Origin: Clostridia bacterium
GTDB taxonomy: Bacteria > Bacillota > Clostridia > Oscillospirales > Acutalibacteraceae
Direction of reading: 5' to 3'
Length of the DNA: 9,123 bases
NCBI GenBank assembly: GCA_017442445.1
Contig: JAFRZS010000304.1
Span: forward strand, 1 to 9,123
Numbering within the stretch: the stretch's first letter is position 1; every line of letters begins with the position of its first letter. Below, piece after piece: positions 1 to 5,029 of the stretch. The position numbers and the translations under genes were made by a program. The notes under the pieces were generated by a model. It did not search any database, was not told the origin of the DNA, and saw only the letters and a list, made by a program, of their open reading frames with translations.

Positions 1-393
1 AAATTTACATTTGATAGGCAACTTGTTAGCTGCAAGACGCATAGCTTCTCTTGCAAGTGCCTCATCAACGCCGGCAATTTCAAACATTACTCTGCCCGGC
101 TTTACTACTGCTACCCAGTATTCCGGAGAACCTTTACCTGAACCCATTCGAGTTTCAGCCGGTTTCTCTGTGATCGGTTTATCCGGGAAAATCTTGATCC
201 ATACCTTACCACCACGTTTGATGTGACGTGTCATAGCGATACGGGCTGCTTCAATGTGGTTTGACTTAATCCAAGCGGGTTCAAGTGCTACGAGACCGAA
301 ATCACCGTAGTTAACTTTGTTACCTCTTGTAGCGTTACCCTTGATGACACCTCTCTGCGGCTTACGGTATTTAACGCGTTTGGGTAATAACAT
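1..393 (-). CDS. rplP: 50S ribosomal protein L16 (uL16), 3' end cut off by the window
   Basis: I translated this from the ATG at 393-391; it stays open to base 1 (131 codons) and begins MLLPKRVKYRKPQRG, as L16 does. Full-length L16 is usually about 140-145 residues, so only some 10 residues and the stop are missing, by window truncation rather than mutation. The central KRGGKVWIKIFPDKP and RMGSGKGSPEYWVAVV stretches are hallmarks of the family; the Arg of RMGSGKG matches the position hydroxylated in E. coli L16. L16 sits in the large subunit near the A-site tRNA and organises 23S rRNA around the peptidyl transferase centre. Its start overlaps the rpsC stop by one base (TAATG), which suggests translational coupling. 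It is the last gene visible in this S10 operon; rpmC (L29) would be expected next. Confidence 0.97.
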   Translation of the reverse strand, partial: MLLPKRVKYRKPQRGVIKGNATRGNKVNYGDFGLVALEPAWIKSNHIEAARIAMTRHIKRGGKVWIKIFPDKPITEKPAETRMGSGKGSPEYWVAVVKPGRVMFEIAGVDEALAREAMRLAANKLPIKCKF

Positions 394-1064
394 TAGCGTG
401 CTCCCCCTTCCTTGCGAGGTCTGCGGCTATCGTGGAGGACTTCGCCTCTGTAAATCCATACCTTAACACCGATACGACCGTAAGTTGTATCTGCTTCAGC
501 AAAACCGTAGTCGATGTCTGCTCTGATAGTCTGCAGCGGGATTGTTCCCTCATGATAATGCTCTGTACGAGCGATTTCAGCGCCGCCTAAACGACCTGAT
601 ACCTGTGTTTTGATACCTTTTGCTCCGAGTTTCATTGTTCTGCCGATTGCCTGCTTAAGAGCTCTTCTGAACGATACACGTTTTTCAAGCTGTAAAGCAA
701 TACCCTCTGCAACGAGCTGTGCATTCAAGTCAGGCTGTTTTACTTCAACGATGTTGATGAAAACTTCCTTCTCTGTTCCGAGCATCTTCTGGCATGTAGC
801 CTTAAGCTTTTCAATCTCAGAACCGCCACGGCCGATTACCATACCGGGCTTTGCACAGTGAATATTGATGCGTACGCGTTTTGCGTCACGTTCAATCTCT
901 ACCTTCGGTACACCGGCAGGAGCTAATGTCTTAAGGAGATACTCGCGAAGTTCATAGTCTTCAACTAATGTGTTGCCGAAGTCTTTCTTATCAGCGAACC
1001 AACGAGATTCCCAGTTCTTGATAACACCGATTCTTAAACCGGTGGGGTTAATTTTCTGGCCCAT
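393..1064 (-). CDS. rpsC: 30S ribosomal protein S3 (uS3)
   Basis: The 223-residue product begins MGQKINPTGLRIGV and has a type II KH RNA-binding domain with the GRGG loop at residues 78-81 (GMVIGRGGSEIEKL). The C-terminal domain includes QVSGRLGGAEIART and the YGRIGVKVWIYRGE strand typical of S3. Length is normal for the family. S3 lies at the mRNA entry tunnel of the small subunit and, with S4 and S5, contributes to mRNA helicase activity. A strong AGGAGG site precedes the ATG. Its stop overlaps the rplP start by one base, and rplV ends 20 nt upstream. No oddities seen. Confidence 0.98.
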   Translation of the reverse strand: MGQKINPTGLRIGVIKNWESRWFADKKDFGNTLVEDYELREYLLKTLAPAGVPKVEIERDAKRVRINIHCAKPGMVIGRGGSEIEKLKATCQKMLGTEKEVFINIVEVKQPDLNAQLVAEGIALQLEKRVSFRRALKQAIGRTMKLGAKGIKTQVSGRLGGAEIARTEHYHEGTIPLQTIRADIDYGFAEADTTYGRIGVKVWIYRGEVLHDSRRPRKEGGAR

Positions 1065-1084
1065 TATTTATCCTCCTCCTTGCC

Positions 1085-1420
1085 TTATTCCATTTCCTTG
1101 AGTACAAGGGTGATGTGCGATGTCTTCTTGTTTATACGGAATGCACGTCCCTGTGCTCTGGGTCTGATACGCTTAAGAGTCGGACCCTGGTCAACCTGGC
1201 ATGATGCAACGTAGAGCTTTGAAACATCCATGTTGTAGTTGTTCTCTGCGTTTGCCATAGCTGATTTTAACAACTTCATAAGCGGTTCACACGCGGCCTT
1301 CGGCGTGTGTTTGAGAATTGCCATAGCCTTGTTAGCAGGCTGATTGCGGATTAAGTCCAATACGATCTGCACCTTTCTGGGCGCAATACGTACAAATGTT
1401 ACCTTGGCCTTAGATTCCAT
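1085..1420 (-). CDS. rplV: 50S ribosomal protein L22 (uL22)
   Basis: The 111-residue product has the L22 core (FVRIAPRKVQIVLDLIRNQP) and the long beta-hairpin segment around residues 78-105 (DQGPTLKRIRPRAQGRAFRI) that reaches into the peptide exit tunnel. In other bacteria, changes in this loop give macrolide resistance; no deletion or duplication is evident here. The ribosome binding site is AAAGGAG within GGTCGAAAGGAG, 9 nt upstream of the ATG. It lies between rpsS and rpsC in the usual S10 operon order. Confidence 0.98.
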   Translation of the reverse strand: MESKAKVTFVRIAPRKVQIVLDLIRNQPANKAMAILKHTPKAACEPLMKLLKSAMANAENNYNMDVSKLYVASCQVDQGPTLKRIRPRAQGRAFRINKKTSHITLVLKEME

Positions 1421-1443
1421 TGTTTACACACTCCTTTCGACCT

Positions 1444-1722
1444 TTATTTTGAATTAGATGTTTTTGAACCTGCATGACCTCTAAAGGTTCTTGTAGGTGC
1501 GAATTCACCGAGTTTATGTCCAACCATATCTTCTGTTACATATACCGGAACATGCTTACGTCCGTCATGAACTGCGAATGTATGACCAACAAAATCCGGG
1601 AAGATTGTGGAGCTACGGCTCCATGTCTTCAGGACGATCTTCTCGCCTGCTTCGTTCATCTTTAAAACTCTTTCATACAACTTAGGCTGTACGTAGAATC
1701 CTTTTTTTGTACTTCTGCTCAT
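1444..1722 (-). CDS. rpsS: 30S ribosomal protein S19 (uS19)
   Basis: The 92-residue product opens MSRSTKKGFYVQPKLYERV and carries the family block DFVGHTFAVHDGRKHVPVYVTEDMVGHKLGEFAPTRTFRGH. S19 sits in the head of the small subunit, forms a complex with S13 and contacts the A-site finger and P-site tRNA. Length is normal. The 23-nt gap before it carries AAAGGAG in a GGTCGAGAAAGGAG context that closely resembles the gap ahead of rplV. Confidence 0.98.
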   Translation of the reverse strand: MSRSTKKGFYVQPKLYERVLKMNEAGEKIVLKTWSRSSTIFPDFVGHTFAVHDGRKHVPVYVTEDMVGHKLGEFAPTRTFRGHAGSKTSNSK

Positions 1723-1745
1723 TATTCTTAGCTCCTTTCTCGACC

Positions 1746-2579
1746 TTATTTGTCGTTACGACGCTTAATAATAAGCTTGTCAGATGCCTTCTTATGAGAT
1801 CTGGTCTTGTATCCGAGTGCGGGTTTACCCCAAGGAGTAACAGGACCTGAACGTCCGATGGGTGCTTTACCTTCACCACCACCGTGGGGATGGTCGCACG
1901 GGTTCATAACAGAACCTCTGACTGTCGGACGCCAACCCATGTGGCGTTTTCTACCTGCTTTACCGATCTTTACGTTTTCGTAATCGGCGTTACCTACCTG
2001 GCCAACTGTTGCCATGCACTGTGCAGGAACATTTCTGAGCTCGCCTGAGGGCAATCTGAGAAGTGCATAAGCACCTTCCTTAGCCATAAGCTGTGCTGAG
2101 TTACCTGCTGCTCTTGCTAACTGACCGCCTCTGCCGGGATAGAGTTCAACGTTGTGAACAACTGTACCTGTGGGCATATTCTCAAGCGGTAATGCGTTAC
2201 CGGGCTTGATGTCAGCTGTTGTGCTTGATGAAACCTTGTCGCCGATCTTAAGACCAACGGGTGCAAGGATGTATCTCTTTTCACCGTCTTCATACTGAAC
2301 AAGTGCAATATGTGCTGAACGGTTGGGATCGTACTCAAGTGTGAGTACTGTTGCAGTCATATCTCTCTTATCTCTCTTGAAATCGATAACACGATACTTT
2401 CTGCGGTTTCCGCCACCGCGGTGACGAACTGTAATTCTTCCGTAGCTGTTACGACCTGACTTCTTGTTAAGAGGCTCTAAAAGGCTTCTTTCAGGTGCGA
2501 CTTTTGACAACTCGGAGTAATCTGTAACCGACATATTACGTCTGCCGTTGCCTGTCGGTTTGTAGAACCTGATTGACAT
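1746..2579 (-). CDS. rplB: 50S ribosomal protein L2 (uL2)
   Basis: The 277-residue product is standard length for bacterial L2. It shows the N-terminal MSIRFYKPTGNGRRNM, the central RHRGGGNRRKYRVIDFKRDK rRNA-binding stretch, the SH3-like middle domain, and the C-terminal NPCDHPHGGGEG block containing the conserved histidine (H230 here, equivalent to H229 of E. coli) linked to peptidyl transferase activity. L2 is essential for subunit association and is one of the primary 23S binders. The ribosome binding site is AGGAGTGTG. An unusually long 89-nt gap separates it from rplW. Confidence 0.98.
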   Translation of the reverse strand: MSIRFYKPTGNGRRNMSVTDYSELSKVAPERSLLEPLNKKSGRNSYGRITVRHRGGGNRRKYRVIDFKRDKRDMTATVLTLEYDPNRSAHIALVQYEDGEKRYILAPVGLKIGDKVSSSTTADIKPGNALPLENMPTGTVVHNVELYPGRGGQLARAAGNSAQLMAKEGAYALLRLPSGELRNVPAQCMATVGQVGNADYENVKIGKAGRKRHMGWRPTVRGSVMNPCDHPHGGGEGKAPIGRSGPVTPWGKPALGYKTRSHKKASDKLIIKRRNDK

Positions 2580-2668
2580 TTAATTCACACTCCTGTTAAG
2601 CGGCTTTGCGGAGCATGTCAACTCCATACTTTACCGCCGGAATTTTTAATTGTTTTGAGTCTTCTGAC
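2580..2668 (-). other. Unusually long rplW-rplB intergenic spacer
   Basis: This 89-nt spacer contrasts with overlaps to about 23 nt for most neighbours. It holds possible weak pairings (GCGG with CCGC, GGAG with CTCC) and ends in the rplB ribosome binding site AGGAGTG. A 15-codon frame from the ATG at 2627-2625 to the TAA at 2582-2580 abuts the rplB ATG exactly, but it has only a poor ribosome binding site. I do not call it a gene. Confidence 0.4.
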
Positions 2669-2965
2669 TTAAGCCATACCGTCAAAGAAATCGATTGTCT
2701 TTGACTTTTCTGTAAGTGTTACGATAGCCTTCTTCCAAGCTGCCGTATAACCTTCGCTTCTGCCCTGTCTTCTGAGCTGTCCGCGAACATTCATTGTGTT
2801 AACCTTTGCAACCTCAACTGAGAAAAGCTCTTCAACAGCCTTTTTGATCTCAATTTTGTTTGCGTCTTTTGCTACTTCGAAAGTGTATTTCTTAAGTTCA
2901 ATACCTTCCATTGAAGCTTCTGTGATTACGGGACGGAGGATAATATCCTGTGCTAATTTACTCAT
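2669..2965 (-). CDS. rplW: 50S ribosomal protein L23 (uL23)
   Basis: The 98-residue product begins MSKLAQDIILRPVITEAS, has the VAKDANKIEIKKAVEELFSV segment and the basic RGQLRRQGRSEGYTAAWKKAIVTL tail region typical of L23. L23 surrounds the exit of the peptide tunnel and is the docking site for trigger factor and SRP. Its ATG overlaps the rplD stop by one base (TAATG). The AGGAGG that serves it lies inside the end of rplD about 10 nt upstream, so translation is probably coupled. Confidence 0.97.
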   Translation of the reverse strand: MSKLAQDIILRPVITEASMEGIELKKYTFEVAKDANKIEIKKAVEELFSVEVAKVNTMNVRGQLRRQGRSEGYTAAWKKAIVTLTEKSKTIDFFDGMA

Positions 2966-3588
2966 TATGCATATACCTCCTCAATCTTTGCCACAGCATC
3001 CTCAAGTACGATGATTGTATCGCTGTTGAGAATATCGTAAACATTAAGTGTGCTTACAAGTGTTGTCTTAACACCTGCGATGTTTCTTGCACTTCTGTAG
3101 ATGATGTCGTCCTTTTCAGGAAGTACGATCAATACCTTCTTGCCTGTTTCAAGTGCTGACAAGACTTTAACAATTTCTATTGTCTTGATTGCATCAAGAG
3201 CTAAACCTCTTAATACGATCAATTCTTCTGCTGCTACCTTGCTTGAAAGTGCTGACTTCATAGCAAGTCTTCTGACTTTCTTGTTTATTGAAAATCCATA
3301 GCTGCGAGGCTTCGGGCCGTGAGCGATACCGCCGTGTGTCCACTGGGGTGAACGGGTTGAACCCTGTCTTGCTCTGCCTGATCCCTTCTGTCTCCAAGGC
3401 TTCTTTCCTCCGCCGCTTACTTCTGAGCGTGTGCGGGTGGACTGAGTGCCCTGACGCTGATTAGCCAAATAATTGACTACTACAAGATGCATTGCTGATA
3501 CGTTGGGAGTTATTCCGAAAATACCTTCGGAAAGCTCTATATCAGAAACCTTCTTGCCTGTTGTTTCGAATACTGATACGTTAGGCAT
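2965..3588 (-). CDS. rplD: 50S ribosomal protein L4 (uL4)
   Basis: The 207-residue product has the extended tunnel-lining loop with the family signature KPWRQKGSGRARQGS followed by RSPQWTHGGIAHGPKPRSYGF, then the globular C-terminal half. L4 binds domain I of 23S rRNA early in assembly and its loop narrows the exit tunnel near L22. In E. coli L4 is also the autogenous repressor of the S10 operon, acting on the leader by attenuation and translational inhibition. Whether it plays that part here is inference, but the long structured leader ahead of rpsJ makes it the first candidate. It follows rplC by 18 nt with a GGAAGGAG ribosome binding site. Confidence 0.98.
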   Translation of the reverse strand: MPNVSVFETTGKKVSDIELSEGIFGITPNVSAMHLVVVNYLANQRQGTQSTRTRSEVSGGGKKPWRQKGSGRARQGSTRSPQWTHGGIAHGPKPRSYGFSINKKVRRLAMKSALSSKVAAEELIVLRGLALDAIKTIEIVKVLSALETGKKVLIVLPEKDDIIYRSARNIAGVKTTLVSTLNVYDILNSDTIIVLEDAVAKIEEVYA

Positions 3589-3606
3589 TTAATTACACTC
3601 CTTCCC

Positions 3607-4242
3607 TTACGCTTTCTTTACGCTGTCTTTGATTACAACGATGCCGCCCTTAGGACCGGGAATAGCGCCCTTGATAGCGATAAGGTTGTTTTCTGCATCA
3701 ACTTTAACAACGCTCAAATTCTGGATTGTTACTCTCTCTGCACCTAAGTGACCTGCGAGTTTCTTTCCCTTGTAAACTCTGGACGGGTCTGAACAAGCAC
3801 CCAATGAACCTGCGTGTCTTGCAACAGGACCTGTACCGTGGGATTCTTTGAGTCTGCTGAAGTTCCATCTCTTGATGGCACCTGCAGTACCCTTACCCTT
3901 GCTCTTGCCGACTACATCAACGATGTCTCCGACTGCGAATACGTCAGCTTTAAGAATATCGCCGACGTTCAAAGCATCGATTTCGTCCAATCTGAACTCT
4001 TTCAATACTTTCTTGGGAGCGACGTCACCCTTTGCGAAATGACCCTTCATGGGTTTGTTTACGCGCTGGAGCTTCTGATCGCCGAAGCCAACCTGAACTG
4101 CCTGATAGCCATCGTTCTCGATTGTCTTCTTCTGGACTACGGGGCACGGACCTGCTTCAACTACTGTTACGGGAATTAAATTTCCGTTTTCATCGAAGAT
4201 CTGAGTCATGCCGAGCTTTTTGCCGATAAGACCTTTTTTCAT
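3607..4242 (-). CDS. rplC: 50S ribosomal protein L3 (uL3)
   Basis: The 211-residue product begins MKKGLIGKKLGMTQIFDENG, the L3 N-terminal signature, and contains the extended segment FSRLKESHGTGPVARHAGSLGACSDPSRVYKGKKLAGH (residues about 128-165) that reaches towards the peptidyl transferase centre. L3 is one of two proteins that start 50S assembly. The glutamine methylated in E. coli (Q150, in GSIGQNQTPG) is replaced in the GSLGACSDPSRV stretch; Gram-positive L3 proteins commonly differ here, so I regard this as lineage-typical. The ribosome binding site is AAGGAGG, 8 nt before the ATG. The 66-nt gap after rpsJ is longer than most gaps in this operon. Confidence 0.98.
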   Translation of the reverse strand: MKKGLIGKKLGMTQIFDENGNLIPVTVVEAGPCPVVQKKTIENDGYQAVQVGFGDQKLQRVNKPMKGHFAKGDVAPKKVLKEFRLDEIDALNVGDILKADVFAVGDIVDVVGKSKGKGTAGAIKRWNFSRLKESHGTGPVARHAGSLGACSDPSRVYKGKKLAGHLGAERVTIQNLSVVKVDAENNLIAIKGAIPGPKGGIVVIKDSVKKA

Positions 4243-4268
4243 TTTATTTTCCTCCTTATAGGTTATTG

Positions 4269-4284
4269 GTTGGCTTTCGCCAAC
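4269..4284 (-). other. GNRA-tetraloop hairpin in the rpsJ-rplC gap
   Basis: On the minus strand GTTGGC-GAAA-GCCAAC forms a perfect 6-bp stem capped by GAAA, a stable GNRA tetraloop. It is followed by CAATAACC, not a U-run, so it is not an intrinsic terminator. It lies 26 nt upstream of the rplC start, just before its AAGGAGG. It could stabilise or mark the mRNA, or affect translation of rplC; function is unknown. Confidence 0.6.
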
Positions 4285-4308
4285 TTGACCTGCGGCGTCA
4301 TCTGCTTA

Positions 4309-4620
4309 TTAAAGCTTGATTTCTATTTCAACGCCTGCGGGAAGCTCAAGACCTGTCAGAGCTTCAACGGTCTTGTTTGAAGGTCTGATAATGTCGATAA
4401 GCCTTTTGTGTGTTCTCTGCTCAAACTGTTCGCGAGAATCTTTGTACTTGTGAACAGCGCGAAGGATTGTAACAACTTCCTTCTCTGTCGGGAGCGGTAC
4501 GGGACCTGCTACCTGTGCGTTTGTACGCTTTGCTGTTTCAACAATTTTTTCCGCTGCTTTGTCTACGAGATTGTGATCGTAGCTCTTAAGACGGATTCTG
4601 ATTTTTCCTTTGACTGCCAT
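4309..4620 (-). CDS. rpsJ: 30S ribosomal protein S10 (uS10, NusE)
   Basis: The 103-residue product reads MAVKGKIRIRLKSYDHNLVDKAAEKIVETAKRTNA at its start and contains the PLPTEKEVVTILRAVHKYKDSREQFEQRTHKRLIDI block diagnostic of S10. S10 is in the 30S head and, as NusE, pairs with NusB and NusG in transcription antitermination and transcription-translation coupling. It is the first gene of the S10 operon here. AAGGAGG (4634-4628 on the minus strand) sits 7 nt before the ATG. It is preceded by about 280 nt of structured leader and not by tuf or fusA, at least not directly. Confidence 0.98.
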   Translation of the reverse strand: MAVKGKIRIRLKSYDHNLVDKAAEKIVETAKRTNAQVAGPVPLPTEKEVVTILRAVHKYKDSREQFEQRTHKRLIDIIRPSNKTVEALTGLELPAGVEIEIKL

Positions 4621-4693
4621 GGTTACGCCTCCTTAAAATTTGGCGGGCCTTGTTTAAAGCTATACTGACCCGGGTGTGTCGTGAATCCCCTCT

Positions 4694-4717
4694 AAAAAAG
4701 CCGGAAAAACTTTCCGG
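4694..4717 (-). terminator. Intrinsic-terminator-like hairpin inside the S10 leader (candidate attenuator)
   Basis: On the minus strand CCGGAAA-GTT-TTTCCGG gives a perfect 7-bp stem with a 3-nt loop (4717-4701), followed by C and six T (4699-4694). A second short pairing, CTAAA with TTTAG, can extend it across an internal loop. This is the architecture of a rho-independent terminator, placed about 75 nt upstream of the rpsJ start. Termination here would shut off the whole operon, so it must be conditional if it is active. Confidence 0.6.
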
Positions 4718-4860
4718 TTCATTTAGGCAGTATCGCCCCAAACAATCTCTCCCCCAAAACCGCAAAGGAACGGAAACGGGGTCCGAGAAATTTCGCCCGG
4801 TTTAAAATCGGACATACTCCGCAGAAATTTCCTATCGCGAGGATAGCCACCTCCTGCATC

Positions 4861-4880
4861 AACGCATATCAAAACGCATA
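4861..4880 (-). repeat. Tandem TATGCGTT direct repeat near the leader 5' end
   Basis: TATGCGTT occurs at 4880-4873 and 4868-4861 on the minus strand, 12 bp apart. The span contains a six-codon frame (ATG at 4879-4877, TGA at 4861-4859), which has GGTGGAG too close to the ATG to act well. Confidence 0.5.
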
Positions 4881-4908
4881 CTCCACCTATACTAAAGCAT
4901 GCTCAACT

Positions 4909-4937
4909 ATAATACCATAACATTGTCAATAATGCAA
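4909..4937 (-). promoter_or_regulatory. Probable S10 operon promoter
   Basis: On the minus strand TTGCAT (4937-4932) and TATTAT (4914-4909) are separated by 17 nt. The -10 matches consensus at 5 of 6 positions; the -35 is weaker at 3 of 6. Long A and T tracts lie immediately upstream, where an UP element would sit. A better-looking TTGACA at 4929-4924 has no -10 at proper distance. Start of transcription would be near 4902. Confidence 0.45.
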
Positions 4938-4941
4938 GGTT

Positions 4942-4975
4942 TTTTTTCAAAAAAATACAAGTTTTTTTGAAAAAA
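4942..4975. repeat. Perfect 14-bp A/T-tract inverted repeat
   Basis: T6-C-A7 at 4942-4955 and its exact reverse complement T7-G-A6 at 4962-4975 are separated by a 6-nt loop. It lies between the terminator of the upstream gene and the proposed S10 promoter. It could be an UP element or curved DNA helping a strong promoter, or the run-out of the terminator. No transposase or target duplication suggests a mobile origin. Confidence 0.7.
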
Positions 4976-5015
4976 TAAAATACCCTGAACATCTTGTATT
5001 TCAAGACATTCAGGG
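4971..5015 (-). terminator. Rho-independent terminator of the membrane-anchored protein gene
   Basis: On the minus strand a 14-bp stem (5015-5002 with 4996-4983, two G-T wobbles) closes a 5-nt AAATA loop, followed by TATTTTATTTTTT. It begins 14 nt after the TGA of the 5030-6319 gene and isolates it from the S10 operon on the same strand. Confidence 0.9.
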
Positions 5016-5029
5016 CACTACTTATAGTG

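Larger units (their letters stand above)
4621..4902 (-). ncRNA. Structured 5' leader of the S10 operon, candidate autoregulatory attenuator
   Basis: About 280 nt lie between the inferred transcription start and rpsJ with no convincing gene. Reading the minus strand I find these pairings: CTATC/GATAG (4846-4842 with 4836-4832); GTCCGA/TCGGAC (4813-4808 with 4786-4781); CCCC/GGGG with an inner CCG/CGG (4781-4778 with 4755-4752); ATACTG/CAGTAT (4733-4728 with 4667-4662), flanked by CC/GG with one bulged T; and the terminator-like hairpin 4717-4701 inside that last stem. The self-complementary octamer GAAATTTC occurs twice (4831-4824 and 4794-4787), so the two copies can pair with each other. That pairing would exclude GTCCGA/TCGGAC from the same simple nested fold only partly. 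S10 leaders in other bacteria mediate feedback by L4. I do not recognise this one as a named RNA family. Confidence 0.6.

Noticed and set aside
2592..2621. Possible internal promoter in the rplW-rplB gap (TTGACA, 17 nt, TAACAG)
   Set aside because: The -10 matches only 3 of 6 positions, and the -35 falls within a spacer that also pairs with itself. Not enough to call.
3780..3810. Loss of the methylated glutamine of L3 (GSLGACSDPSRV in place of GSIGQNQTPG)
   Set aside because: Gram-positive L3 proteins commonly lack this glutamine, so it is a lineage feature and not a defect.
4408..4668. 86-codon plus-strand frame over rpsJ and its leader
   Set aside because: Antisense shadow of rpsJ; Cys/Phe/Leu-rich composition and no ribosome binding site.
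4924..4929. Perfect TTGACA -35 on the minus strand upstream of the S10 leader
   Set aside because: At 16-18 nt spacing the bases are around TTGAGC, with no -10 match; TATTAT is only 9 nt away. The TTGCAT/TATTAT pair at 17 nt fits better.
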